This document shows, one piece after another, positions 38,201-53,200 of a DNA stretch of 64,000 nucleotides (position 1 is its first letter; every line of letters starts with the position of its first letter). The stretch is from assembly GCA_006226375.1 (NCBI GenBank), contig SBHC01000081.1, forward strand, positions 434,001 to 498,000. The letters run 5' to 3'. The translations under genes were made by a program, and so were the position numbers. The notes beneath the pieces were generated by a model. The model saw only the letters and a list, made by a program, of their open reading frames with translations. It made no database searches and had not been told where the DNA came from. Source of the stretch: Deltaproteobacteria bacterium. GTDB taxonomy: Bacteria > Myxococcota_C > UBA6777.

Positions 38201-41200
38201 TCGCGTGATTGTAGCCCAATTTTCCGTAAGTGTTTTCACCCCAACACTTGAGCGTATCATCATCAAGGATCGCGCAAGTGCTGTTTCCGCCAGCTGCGAT
38301 GTACTTGACCGTCCGGCCAGTGCCCACATGGCTTACAGCAGAAGGTGAAGAATTCGTGCCGGATAGAGTTCCAACTCCATGTTGACCATTGTTGTTGGAG
38401 CCCCAACACTTCATTGTGTTGTTGTCCAACAAAGCGCAGTGGTGGTTAGTGCCAGAGGCAAGCTGCTTAACAGTTCGACCCACTCCAAAGTCGATGACCG
38501 TTGAAGGAACGGTGCTCTCTGCCCCACCCAAAGAAGGTTGCCCCAATTGACCGACGTTGTTGTAACCCCAACACTTCACAGTTCCATCGTCGAGCAATAC
38601 GCAGGTTGAGTTTACTCCGATCGAAACCTGGGCAACCGTCCGACCTGTACCGACATCAATTGCAGGGTTGGGGAACGTGGAATTCGTAGTATTGCCCGTT
38701 CCCAATTGACCGCCACTGTTAAGACCCCAGCATCGAACTTGGCCGTTGCCAGAGGCACATGTATTGGAGTTTGCTGTCGAGATGCTGACGGCTTCTTTGC
38801 ACACTCCGCCAATACAAGACAAACCGTTGGAGCAAGCGTTCCCACAGCTACCACAGTTGGATGTGCTGGTGTTCAGGTTGGCACACGTTCCACTGCAATC
38901 GGTTTGGCCTGGGCTGCAAGTGCAAGCTCCTACCGAACAGACCTTTCCACCCGAACAAGTGTTGCTGCAAGCTCCGCAGTTGGTGGTCGTGGTCAGATCC
39001 GTACAGGTCCCACTGCAAAGGCCGGAGCCAGCGTTGCAAGGAAGCTTAATCTTTCGCACCTTGCTGCTGAATTCGGCCAGATAAAGAATGTCATTGTGAA
39101 GGAGCAAGCCAGCCGCGTCTTCAAACTGTGCGACCGAACCGACGCCGTCCTTGTAACCCACAGCGCCCGTACCTGCGACTGTTGTGACATTACCGCTCGA
39201 ATCAATCTTGCGAATACGCTCATCGACCAGGTCGGACACATACAACGTACCCGCTGCATCCATCACAATGTCCGTCGGCTCTTGGAATTGAGCCGCCGTT
39301 CCTTGACCATCGGCAAAGCCTTTGGTGCTACCGGCGATGGTCGTTACAGTTCCATCAGGGGTAATTTTGCGAATTTTAAAGGTCAGTGAGTCTGCCACAT
39401 AGAGGTTGTCATTGGCATCCATCGCGAGGCCAGTGGGATGGTCAAACTTGGCAGCTGTTCCCTGACCGTCCAGATAACCCGCTGAGTTACCAGCAAAGGT
39501 TGTCACGTTTCCGTTCGTATCAATCTTACGAATGCGACTGGTAGAGAAGTCAGCCACGAACAAGTTACCCTTCGAGTCAAACGCCATGCCTCGGGGATTG
39601 GTGAAGCTCGCAGCAGTGCCCTGACCATCGGCATTTCCAGGACTTCCGCTACCTGCAAAGGTCGTGACGTTACCACTCCCGTCAATCTTACGGATGCGGT
39701 GGCCGCCGTACTCCGAAACAAACAAGTTACCGGAGCCATCAAACACCAGGAAGTCAGGCCGGTCGAAGGTAGCTGAAGCAGCAGGTCCATTCGTTCCACC
39801 TGCGGTACCTGTTCCAGCGAAGGTTGTTACATTTCCGTTTGTATCGATCTTGCGAATGCGGTTGTTGTTGAAGTCCGCCACATACAAGTTACCGGAGTTA
39901 TCACGGGCCAGTCCCGTCGCACGGTTGAACTTAACCGCGGAGCCTTGACCATCACCAAAGCCAACACCGTTCCCACCCACCAGCGTGGTGACACAAACGG
40001 TGCCGTTCGCAACACATGTACCATCGCACAAGAACTGACCGGTCGGACAGCCACACGAGCCATTGGTACAAGGCTGACCGTTGGGACAAACCGTTCCACA
40101 AGCGCCACAGTTGTTGGCATCCGTTTGGGTGTTGATGCAGGCATTGTTGCAGATCGTTTCGCCGGTTTGGCAGGTGGTTTCAAAGCAGTACAGATGGCCT
40201 GTCCAACTGCAGATCCCCGTCGTGTTGTTGGTCCACTTGCTGTCGGTTGCACCAACCTGACCGATGGGCACACGGAAGTTGGTGAATCCAGTAAAGTCGT
40301 TGCAGGTTCGACTGGTACGAGTATCACCAACCGTCCCATCCACTCGGGTATTCGTCCATGTCAGCGGTGTGCCACTCAATGTCGTCTCGTCCGCATGAAC
40401 ATTAATGGGATTGGCAATGGAGCCATCGATCAAGTCAGTGAAGTTATTTGCAACCGTCGTACCGTTGGTAAGACGATAGGGAACCGTTGCCTGAACCATA
40501 CGATTTTTCGCGGCAACCGTCGCCGAACTGATCCAAGCAACAAATGCGCCAGTCAGTCCTGCGCTCTTTGCATCCGACTGACATTTGGCATCTGCCCCGC
40601 TGATCCCTCCCAAACTTTGAGCAGCGTACGCGGCCTGCGTCACAAACACACAGCGCGAACCTGCGCCACCACACTTAATCTCGCAGGTTCCGGCGTTACA
40701 GAATTCATTCGACTGACACGTGTTTCCGCAAGCGCCACAGTTCGAGACGGTGGTAACGTCCGTGCATGTACCGTTGCATAAGATTTGACCGCTGGTACAC
40801 GAAAGTTTGACCTGACGGATACGGTGAGCCGAACCTTCGGAGACATACAGCTTGTTACCAAAGAGAGCGAGGCCATCGGGCTGTCGGAATCGAGCGGCTG
40901 TATCCACACCATCTTGCAGGCCGTTGGTCCCGGTTCCAGCAATGGTGGAGACCTTCTTTGTTGCATCAATCATTCGGACTTTTCGGCCCATTCGACCCGT
41001 CACATACAAGACGCCCGCTGCATCAATCGCAAGACCAATGGGTGTATTAAATTGAGCGGCCGTACCGGTTCCATCGGCACCACCGGCAATCCCAGAGCCA
41101 GCATACGTCGTGACGGTTCCATCGGGAGAAATCCGCCGAATTCTATGGTTGTTGCTGTCCGCCACAAAGACAACACCGCTGGCACTTACAGCCAGACCAA

Positions 41201-44200
41201 AGGGCCGATCGAATTGAGCTGCTGTTCCTTGACCGTCTTGGTACCCCTGTGTTCCACCAGCCAACGTTACAACATTTCCGTTCGGATCGATCTTTCGAAT
41301 GGCGTTGCTGAAGTATCCCGCAACATACAGGTTGTTTTGGGAGTCAATCGCGATGAACTGTGGGCTATTAAAGGTCGCTGCTGTCCCCTGACCATCGGTA
41401 GCTCCACCCACACCAGAACCTGCAAAGGTGGTGACGTTTCCGCCTGTGTCGATCTTTCGGATTCGATTTGCACCAGCTTCCGCGATAAACATGTTCCCCG
41501 ACGAGTCAAACACGACACCACGAGGTTGGTTGAAGGTCGCTGAAGCTCTTGGGCCGTTGGTGCTACCGGCGGTTCCGGTTCCTGCAAAGGTCGTGACATT
41601 ACCGTTGGAGTCAATCTTTCGGATGCGATGGTTCTGAATGTCCGCAATGTACACATTGCCGGAGCTATCCACCGCAGCACCCATCGGTGAGTTGAACTCA
41701 GCCAAGAGGCCTTTGTCGTCCCGAAATCCCCGTATATTTCCTGCAATCGTTGTCACGCAAACCGTCCCCTCGACCACACATACACCATCACAGTTAAACT
41801 TGCCCGAGGGACAAGCACACACTCCGCTGGTACAAGTACCACCAGTGGGACAAGCGTTACCACAAGCACCACAGTGAGTAGCAGAAGTCTGGAGGTCAAA
41901 GCATGAGTCGTTGCAGTTGGTGAGATTGGAAGGACAGAAGCACAAACCGGTCTGGCAGGTTTTTCCGCCAGTACAAGCCGTACCACATACACCGCAGTTG
42001 GTGGTGGTGGTTAGGTCGGTGCACGTTCCGCTGCAAAGATGGGAGCCATCGGTGCAAGGTAGCTTCACCTTTCGAATACGATGGTTGCTAGCGTCAGCGA
42101 TGTAGAGGGAGTCACCAAACTGACCGAAGCCCAACATTCCATTGAATGTCGCAACAGAGCCTTCTCCATCGTTGGCACCTGCCGTTCCTGTACCAGCAAC
42201 CGTAGTGACCAAACCTGCAGCAGACACTTTTCGAATTCGATGCCCCGTCATTTCGAGAATGTAGAAGTTACCAGACTTGTCGATGGAGATCGCTGATGGG
42301 TTGTTAAACGTCGCGACATTCGCCTGACCGTCTTGCCCTCCCGCTGTAGCCGAACCTGCAGCTGTCGTCACAGTCCCATCATTGAGAGAGATCCTTCGGA
42401 TTCGATGGTTGCCTCGGTCGGTCACATACAGGAAGCCGTGTTCATAGAAAGCCACATCCGTGACATGGAAGAACTTCGCCGCAGTCCCCACCCCATCGGC
42501 AAAACCTTGGGTGCTACCGGCAACCGTCGTGACGTTCCCACTTCCATCAATCTTACGGATTCGCTCGTTGCCCCAGTCAGCGACATAGATGTTACCGGAG
42601 TTATCGAGGGTTAAGCCGTGTGGATTTCTGAAGGACGCAGCGGTGCCTTGGGCATCGGTGTTCCCTGCCGTTCCAGAGCCTGCAACGGTTGTCACGTTCC
42701 CGTTGGTGTCGATCTTTCGAACGCGGTGTCCATCAAATTCAGAAACATACAGATTGCCTGAGGCATCCATCGCCAGGCTAATGGGGCCGTTGAACGTAGC
42801 AGAAGCCCTAGGACCGTTGGTTCCACCAACTGTTCCAGTCCCGGCGAAGGTTGTTACATTTCCGCTGGTGTCGATCTTACGAATACGATGGTTCGTGCTG
42901 TCGGCCACATACAAGTTACCGGAGCTATCCGCGACAACGTCGGAGCTACCATTAAACTGAGCCGCTTTGCCGTTGTCGTCTTTGAAGCCTTGGGTCGAAC
43001 CTGCGAAGGTCGTGACACAAACTTGGGTGTCGAGAATGCAGTTGCCTTCGCACATGTAACGACCCGAGGGACAGGTACAAGTGCTGTTGACACAGACGGC
43101 GTTATCACCGCAGAATTTACCGCAACCACCACAGTTTTTGGTATCCACTCTCGTGTTCACACAAGAGCCATAACAGCCCGTAAGACCGGAACCACAACAC
43201 GAGCCATTGCTACACGATTCGCCGGTCTGGCAAGTGTTCCCACAAGCACCACAGTTGTTGGTGTCGGACTGGTTGTTGATGCAGGTACCACCACAATGGC
43301 TCTCGGTGAGTTTGCAACAGCCGAAGATCTCAAGAGAAGTGCCACCTGTCGCAAAGTGTGTTTTGTTCGGGTGATAGCGGCCGCCCCAGATGGTTCCGTT
43401 GGTGCTAACAGTAAACTGCTCTTTGGGTGGACTTTGGGTGATGTCCCACTCTTTGGTCTTCTGATCGTTGCCAAAGGTAAGAATCTTCTTTCCATCGGGA
43501 TGAATCGCAGTTCGCCAGATGGAGCCTGTATGAACAGAGATGGTCTCTTTCAAGGTGGGGGGAGAAGTGACAACATCCCATAGCTTCACAGTTTTGTCAT
43601 CGGACGCTGTCACCACCCACTTGCTGTCCGTAGTGAACCGAAGATCCCGACAGGTGCTTGTATGAACAGTCCAGGTCTCCTTAAGCACAGGACTGGAACC
43701 TGAAACATCCCATAACATCGCTGTACCCGTGTTGTTACAGCCTGCGATCTTGGTGCCATCAGGGCTGTATCCCACGCCGTAAACATTCCCAGTGAAGCCA
43801 GTAAGCGACCACTTCACGGTGGGAGGATCTTGTGTGGTGTCATACACGTTGATGACTCCACTGAAGGAAGCTGCTGCCAGATATTGACTGTTGGGGCTCC
43901 AAGCAATTCGCCAAGTCGAACCATTGGTGAGGGTGTGAAGACGCTTGTAGGTATCTTTGGAGACATCCCACAGCACAACTTTCCCCCCATGACCGGAGGT
44001 AGCCAACGTGTTACCATCCGGGCTCATCGCCATATCCCAAATGTGGCTGGTATGAGAGCCTGTCTCAGCGGGCTTGTCCACAATCAACCCCGGCGGTGAC
44101 TTCGCCAGGTCATAGATCCGCATGTTCCTACTGTAATCGCCTGTGTAGAGACGATAGCCGTTCTTGGAGAAAGCTACTCCTGGGGGTGTGATCGGTTGCG

Positions 44201-47200
44201 TGAGTCTCTCGCGCTGGCCCACCAAACATTCAGTACACGTTGCGCTCGAACAGATCTGACCGTTGCTACACGTCGCGGTGCAGCTACCACAGCGGGAATA
44301 GGTAAAAGCGACATCCACACAAAGGTTGTTACACGCCAACTGATTCGTGGGACAAACACATTGTCCCGCAACACATGATGCACCAGAAGCACAAGCGTTG
44401 CCGCATGTTCCACAATTGGTGGTGGTGGTTAAGTCAGTACAAGTGCCAGAGCAAAGTCCAAAACCTGTGTTACATTCCAGTTTGATTTGACGGATTCGAT
44501 GGTTTCCAGAATCAGCAAGATATAGTTTGTTGTCTTTGAGGGTCATACCTAGGGGCGTTTTGACCTGAGCAATAGACCCCACACCATCCGTATTACCCGC
44601 AGTTCCAGTACCAACAATGGTTGTCACAAGGCCTGCGGAAGTAATACGTCGAATGCGACTGTTTCCGGTATCAGAGACGTAAACCACACCAGCCGAGTCC
44701 ACTGTGATACCATTCGGTTGGCTGAACTTTGCCGCGGAACCTTGACCGTCTGCAAAACCTTGCGAACTTCCAGCGAAAGTGGTCACAGTTCCATCAGGAG
44801 AGATCTTTCGGATTCGATGGTTGGATAGATCCGCGACATACACATTGCCACCTGCATCTACGGCGACGTCGTGAGGCTCATTAAATGCTGCAGTTGAACC
44901 TTGTCCATCTGCAAAACCAGCGGTTGCATTTCCAGCAAGAGTTGTCACGTTGCCGCTTGTATCAACTTTGCGAATTCGGTTGTTCTTATGGTCTGCAACA
45001 TATAAGTTTCCAGAAGAATCGATCGCGAGACCTTGTGGGTTGTTAAATTGTGCAGTCGCACCCTGACCATCCGCAAAACCAGCAGTACCGCTTCCCGCAA
45101 AGGTGGTAACATTGCCGTTGGTATCTATTTTGCGAACGCGATGCCCTCCTCTCTCAAGCACAAAGAGGTTCCCAGAGCCATCAAGAACAACCCCTCGCGG
45201 TGCTACAAACGTAGCTGAAAGTCGAGGACCATTTGTACCACCTGCTGCTCCGGTGCCTGCAAAAGTTGTTACATTCCCACTTGTATCAATTTTACGAATA
45301 CGACGATTCCCAAGATCTCCGATAAAAAGGTTGCCAGAGCTATCCACAGTGATGCCTTGGGGCGAGATAAATTTGGCAAGAATGCCTTTGTTATCGACAA
45401 ATCCTCCTGAACTTCCAGCCAAGGTCGTGACACAAATGGTGCCATTGAGTACACATTGCCCATCACACTCAAACTGACCTGTAGGACAACCACACTTGCC
45501 CTGAACACAGGGGATGTTGGAGTTACAGGCGTTGCCACAAGCGCCACAGTTGCTCGCGTCGTTTTGTGGATTGATGCAAGCGTTGCTGCAGTTAAGTTCG
45601 TTGGTGAGACAACACTTGGCCTTGTCGCAGAATTGTCCGGTGGAACAGGCCGCGTTGCAAGCGCTGCAGTGTGCTTCACTGGATTGAAGGTCGACACAGA
45701 TTCCCGAACAGTCTGTGGTGCTGCAGGATGAGCATCCACCCTTCATACAGAATGCGCCGTCGGTTGGAGCGTTGCTGGTCGTTGTGTTGGCGAGCCCATG
45801 TTGACCGTTGGCGTTGTAGCCCCAACACTTCACAACATCATTGTCCAGAATGACACAAACATGCCCAAAATGACCGGCCACTGCGATCCATTTGGCCGTA
45901 CGACCGGGTCCAAGGTCAACAGGGTCAGTCGGCGGACTGTTCAGGTCAGAGGTCGTGCCAACCCCAAGCTGCCCGTAGACGTTCTCCCCCCAACATTTGA
46001 CAGAACTGTTGTCCAGAATGGCACAAGTAAATTTGTCGCCTGCTGCAAGTGCCTTGGCAGTACGTCCTGTTCCTAGGTTCACACTCGTCGGTGCAAGGCG
46101 CCTTGTCGTATCACCAACGCCAAGCTGCCCTTTGGAGTTATCACCCCAGCATTTGACAGAGTTATCGTTGAGCAACGCACATGTATGACTTCCACCTGTT
46201 ACGACTTGCTTAACACCGCCTCCAACATTGACCAATGTTGAAACCGGAACCAGCCGTTGGGTCGTGTCTCCGTAACCCAACTGACCAGAGCCATTGCTAC
46301 CCCAACACAGCAACGAATCGTTTGTGTTAAGAATGGCACAATTGTGTGCGCCAGTACCTGTAGAGATGGCTTTGGCGCTCCGACCTGTACCCAACTGGAT
46401 TGGACTGGCAGGTGGACTGTTAAGCTGCGTTGTGTTGTTGACACCCAATCGTCCTCCACGACCCCAACACTTAATGCTGTTGTCGTCCAACAACACACAG
46501 GTGTGGTGTAGAGAAGCGCTGATGAATTTGGCCGTTCGACCTGTTCCCAAATTCAATGCCTTTGCGTCAGGAGCACGAACATCGGAGGTGTTGCCATTCC
46601 CCAAGTAACCAAAGGCATTGACACCCCAACACTTGGCCTCCCCGTTATCAAGCACAGCGCAGGTGTGTGAATGAGTCGCTGAAATTTGCTGCGCAATACG
46701 ACCCGTACCCACATTCACCCCTGTCGTCGGAACGATGGAGGTGTTTGCAGTGTTTGCGTAGCTTTGCCCACCACCGTTGATCCCCCAACACCGAAGACTC
46801 CCACCTGCAGTGAGCAAACAAGAGTGGCTTGAGCCCACAGCGAGACCTGTCACATCGATGCATGTCCCTTTGACACAAGCAAAGCCATTGGTGCAAGCAT
46901 TGCCGCAGGTGCCACAGTTTTGTGGATCCGTGTTGAGATTTTTGCAGGTACCTGAACAATCCGTTTCGCCCGGCGCACAGCCACATGAGCCGTTGATGCA
47001 GATCTTTCCACCGGTGCAAGCATTCCCACAGGTTCCGCAGTTGGTGACGTCGTTTTGAAGATCTTTGCAAGTCCCTGAGCAGCAGGTATCACCCAAAGTA
47101 CACTTGGTCCCACAAGCGCCGCAGTGGTTGACGCTGGTTTGCAAGTTCGCGCAGGACTCAAAACATACGGTTTCACCCGTAGCACAAGCTTGACAGGTGC

Positions 47201-50200
47201 CTGACGAGCAGATCGACGTCGTGTTGCAAGCCGTATTGCACGAGCCACAATGACTGCGACTGGTTTGGAAGTCGAAGCATGCGTTGGAGCAGGTACCACC
47301 GCCGCTTTGACAAAAGTCACAATCCTTAACAAACGGGTAGTTTTTCGCGATGAGGTGGTCTTGCGAACCCGCCGAAGTTACTTGCGTCGCACCTTCGTAT
47401 TGCATGGTGCTGGTGAACGAACCCACCACGTAGATGTTCTTTGAGGTATCCACGGCAATGTCCCAGGCGATAGAGAAGCCTGAGGAGTCACCGAAGCCAA
47501 CGCCTTGGAATGTGCCGGACGAATCAAGAGTTGCCACAAACAATTCGCGGCCACCAAACGTATAGGCCGTCTGGTTAAAGCTGACGGTTCCATCGCCTTC
47601 ACCGGTAACATAAAGAGTGTTGCTGGGTCCAAGAGTCACCCCTGCGACCTTGTCCCACCCAGTCCCGCCGATTTGTCTGGCCCATTGGAACACACCGCTG
47701 CCGTTGAGCTTTACAACAAACCCATCGCTTTGGCCCTTGACCTGCAGATTGGCGTTACCAAAGGTAGCGGTTGTACTTTGGAAGTCACCCACGAAATAAA
47801 CGGCGCTACCGTTCGACTCGACAGCGATATCCAGCGCGTTATCCCAAGCTGTCCCTCCACCCGTGTAACCCCAGATCACGTTCCCGTTGGAACCATTAAC
47901 CTTGATAACATACGGAGAAATGAACCCAGGGTTGTTCAGAGTTACATTGCCATTGGTGCCGTCAAATTCGATGGAGTTGTTCTTAAAGGTACCGGTTGTG
48001 TAGAGATTGTCACTGCTATCCACAGCCATCCCAGCGACGCCATCATGGTCGCCACAACGTGCGCCTTTGACCCACACCCACGCACCGCTTTTGTTAACTT
48101 TCGCGTAGAAGGCGTCGGTGAAACCAACGTTGGTCAATGTGGTTGTGCCAAACTTCCCGCCACGATGAGAGCCACCAACATACACATCCCCCTGGCTTGT
48201 TACGGCCAAAGCATTCGCAGACGCAGAGTTACCGCCCGACACCGCCCATTGCACGCGACCGTTGTTGTTGAGCTTCAACACGAACATGGCTGAAGAGCTA
48301 GACGCAGTGAGCGTAAAGGTTCCAAAGCTGACCGTGCCTTCGAACTGTCCAGCCACAAAGACATTGCCGGAGCTATCCAGGCCAATATCCCAGCCTTTGT
48401 CATGGTTGGTGGAACCAAACGACTCCACCCACAAGAACGTACCGGAAGGCGAGATCTTGGCGACAAAGACATCGCTTTGTCCTTGGCTCACTTTTTTGAT
48501 GGCCCCAAAAGTGCCCGTCCCGAGGAACTCACCGACCACATAAAGGTTACCGCTGGAGTCAACACCAACGCGACGAGCATCTTCAGCGCCCGTACCACCC
48601 GAAGCCAAGATCCACTGGTTCTTGCAGAACCCTCCGCAGCAAGTCTCGCCGTTGGCACAAGCGTTGCCACAAGTTCCACAGTGAGCGTTGGTTTTCAGAA
48701 GGTTGTAGCAGACACCATTGCACAGCGTCTCACCAGGCTTGCAGGTACAAGTACCGTTCTGGCATAGCTTCCCACCGGTACAAACATTGCCGCAGGTTCC
48801 GCAGTTGTTCACATCGTTGAGGAGGTCTTTGCACGTTGCGCTACAACATCCGTAAGTAGCAGGACACAAGTTACCGCAGGTGCTACAGTGAGCCGCGCTG
48901 GACTGGAGGTTGGCGCACACGTTGAAGCAACGACTCTCTCCTGTGTTGCAAGCCTGACAAGCACCAGACACACAAATGGAGTTGCTGTTGCAAGCGTTCC
49001 CACAGCTACCACAGTTGGTCCGGTCGTTTTGAAGGTCCACGCAAGCGTTGCTGCAAACATTGCGGCCCGCCTGACAATCGGCGCAGTCTCCAATCGGCAT
49101 ATTCTTGGAGACAAACATGTCGGTATCACCGCCATGAGAGAGCACAAGGCTCCCAAACTTCATGGTTCCTGCGTACTGCCCCACCATATAGGTTTGGCCG
49201 TTGCTATCCACAGCGATGCCGTTCCCCTGATCAATCCCTGTTCCACCGGCCGAACCCGCCGAAGAGACCAAACCACTGGGGTCGAGCTTGATCACAAAGG
49301 TGTCAATCACAGACCCGGCGTTGAGCGTAAGGTTGGCCAACACCATGGTTCCTTCAAAACCACCTGTTACGTAGACGTTGCGAGCACTATCGACCGCAAC
49401 ACCCCGAGCTTCGTCATCACCAGCGCCACCGTAACGTTTGGCCCAAACCAGATTTCCAGACGTATCCCACTTGGTAGCGAAGAGATCGGTCTTTCCAGCT
49501 GAAACCAAAGTGGTGCTACCGAACGGACCCGTCCCATCAAGCTTCCCTACGACATAGCTATTCCCGGAGCTATCGACCGCGACATCCCAACCAATGTCCG
49601 AACCTCCGCCGCCCATTGTACGAGCCCAGTTCCACACACCTTTGGTGGTCGCTTTGGCGACAAAAGCATCAGAGGGACCGTTCGCAGCGATCAAGTTGGT
49701 CCCAAAGGTGGCAGTTCCAGCAAAGGTACCCGTAATGTAGATGTTGGAGCTACCGTCAACAGCGATGCCATAGCCCTTGTCCGAGCCCGTGTTACCGATC
49801 GACTGAACCCAAAGAAAGCCACCGGTTTTGTTAAGCTTGGCCACAAACACATCGTCTTGCCCGCTGTTTGCAACATTGATCGAGCCAAAGGTGGCGTTGG
49901 AACCAAAGCTACCGATCACATAGATATTGAGGCTGCCGTCAACGGCGATGTCATAGCCAACGTCATTTCCAGCAGAGCCGCCTTGGGTGGCCCAAAGGAA
50001 CTTTCCGTTCTTGTCGAGTTTCGCGACAAAAACGTCAGCTCCCCCAGCGCTGGTGAGCGTCGAGAGACCAGGGAACTCTGCCTTGTCTCGGAAGTAGCCC
50101 ACAATGTAGGAGCTACCATCACCGTCCGTTGTGACACCGTAAGCCTCTGCGCTACCGTTTGCGACCTTCACCGAGCGAACCCAGGAGAACACTCCTGCAG

Positions 50201-53200
50201 GGTCTTGCTTTGCGATCAAAGCGTCAGAACCAGAAGCCGAAGTCAGGCTGGTGTTTCCAAACGATGTTGTCCCTGAAAAGCTACCTACAGTCACAACATT
50301 GTTTTTGGGTCCAAGGGCGATGCCATAACCAACATCAGCCCCGGTGCTACCGGTGCGAACGGCCCATTGCGCCACACACTGACCATCACAACAGGAGGTC
50401 CCCGTGGTGCACTTCTCGTTGCAAAGACCACAGTGGCTGTTGTTGGCTTCGACCTTGACGCAAGAACCAGCGCAGTTCGTCGTTCCCGACTGACACACCA
50501 CCTGGCAACTACCTGCCAGGCAGAATTGACCGGTCTGACAGGCTTTCCCACAAGCACCGCAGTGGTTGGTGTCGTATTGGGTGTTCACACAAGCATTGCT
50601 GCAGTTCGTAAGGCCTGTTGGACACGACAACGTACACGTGCTGCTCTGGCAAATGTACCCTGCCTGGCAAGCGTTGTTGCACGCACCACAGTTGGCCTGG
50701 TCTGAGGTAAGATCCACACACTTGCTGGAGCACACACTTTGGCCAGAAGGACAAGACAGCACACAACTTCCGTTGGAGCACACCTCGCCCGATTTGCAGG
50801 CCGTTCCACAAGCACCACAGTGAGACCGGTTGGACTTGGTATCCACGCAGCTTCCCGAGCAGTTGGTAAAGCCCGACTGACACGACAACGAGCAGCTTCC
50901 CGAAGAGCAAATGTTACCGGCGTTACAGGCGTTGCCACAAGCACCGCAGTGAGCGCCGTCCGTTTGTAAGTCAACGCAGTTGCCCGAGCAGTTGGAGAAG
51001 CCCGCCTGACACGACAACGTACAAGCACCGTTGGAACAGACTTCACCGGCCTTGCACGCTTTACCACAGCTACCGCAATGCGCCCGGTCGGTCTTGGTGT
51101 TCACGCAGTTTCCGCTGCAGTCCGTCAGTCCAGTTTGACAAGACAGGACACAGGTGGCGCTGGAGCACACTTCGCCCGTTGCACACTTCTTCCCGCAGCT
51201 ACCGCAATTGTTTCGGTCGTTTTGGAAATTGACGCAGCTCCCCAAGCAGTTGTTGAGGCCGGTCTGACACGACAGTTGGCAGCTTCCCGAGCTACACACC
51301 TGACCGGACGAACAAGCTGTTCCGCAGGCACCACAGTTGGAGATGTTCACCTGCAGGTTGACACACTTCCCGTTGCAAATGGTCTGACCGGCAGGACAGC
51401 TTACCTTACAAGCACCCGTGTCACAGATCTGACCGCTGGAACAAGCGGAGTTGCACTTGCCACAGTGAAGTCGATCGGTGTTGGTATCCACACACGAGCC
51501 GCTGCAATCCGTTAAGCCCGACTGGCAGGACAGAACACAGCTACCGCTGGAGCACACTTCACCTGCCTTGCAGGCATTTCCACAGCTACCGCAATGTGCC
51601 CGGTCAGTCGTGGTGTTTACACATGAACCCGAACAATCCGTCAGGCCAGTCTGGCATGACAGCAAGCACGAGCCGTTGGAACAGACTTCTCCGGCACCAC
51701 ATACTTTGCCACAGCTACCACAATGCGCTCGGTCGGTCCGAACGTTCACACAGTTTCCGTTGCAGTCTGTGAGTCCACTCTGGCATGACAGTTGGCATGT
51801 CCCGCTGTTGCACACTTGCCCGGCCGAGCAAGCTTTGGCGCATTGACCACAGTGGCTTCGGTCTGACTGCGTGTTGACGCAAGATCCGCTGCAATTGGTT
51901 AAGCCCGTTTGGCAAGAAAGCGCACAAGTTCCCGAGTTACAGACCTGACCGGAAGCACACTTGGTGCCACAGGTTCCACAGTTTTCGTTCGACGACTGAA
52001 CATCCACACATTTGCCCGAACAGTTCGTCTGACCGGCAGGACAGCTTACTTTGCAGGTGCCGTTGTCACAGATCTCACCGCTGGCGCAAGCGGTGTTACA
52101 ACCGCCACAGTGTCGTCGGTCTGTTTTGGTGTTCACACAGTTACCGGAGCAGTTGGTTAGCCCTGTTTGACAAGACAACTGGCAGCTTCCCGAGGAGCAC
52201 ACTTCACCCGATTTGCAGGCCGTGTTGCAGGCCCCACAGTGAGTTCGGTCGGTCTGTTTGTTGACACAGTTTCCACCACAGTCTGAGAGACCGGTCTGGC
52301 ACGACAGCAAACACGCCCCGTTCGAACACACTTCCCCCGACTTGCACGCTTTACCACAGCTACCACAGTTGGCTCGGTCGGTCCGAACATTCACGCAGTT
52401 TCCAGAGCAATCGGAGAGGCCCGACTGGCAAGACACCTGACAGGTTCCGCTCGAACACACCTGCCCAGCAGAACACACCTTTCCACATTGACCACAATGA
52501 CTGCGGTCGGTTTGTTGGTTGACGCAGTTGCCCGAACAGTTGGTCAAACCTGCCTGACACGAAAGCGCGCAGCTACCGGCCGAACAAACCTGCCCGGAGC
52601 TACAGACGGTTCCGCAAGCGCCGCAGTTGCTGGTGTCGGTTTGAAGCTGAACGCACTTCCCACTGCAGATGGTTTGCCCTGCAGGACAGCTGATCTTGCA
52701 GGTGCCGTTGTCACAGATCTCACCGCTGGCGCAGGCCTGGTTGCAACCGCCACAGTGGGTTCGTGAGGTTTGCTGGTTGACACAGTTTCCGCCGCAATCG
52801 GTAAGCCCACTTTGGCAGGACAATTGGCACGTTCCGTTGGAACACACTTCACCGGCCGAACAAGCGTTACCACAAGCACCACAGTGGGTACGGTCCGTTT
52901 TCGGGTTGATGCAGTTACCGCCACAATCGAGCAGGCCGGTCTGGCACGACAGCAGACATGCACCGCTGGAGCAAACTTCACCGGCCTGACAAGCTTTTCC
53001 ACAGCTACCACAATGCGCCCGGTCGGTCCGGACGTTGACACAGTTACCGTTGCAGTTGGTCAGACCTGTCAGACAAGATACCTGGCAGGTTCCTCCAGAA
53101 CAAACCTGCCCCGAACCACACTGTGTACCGCAAGCACCGCAGTTGTTTCGGTCGGTTTGGAAGTTCACACAGGAACCCGAGCAGTTGTTCAAGCCTGTCT

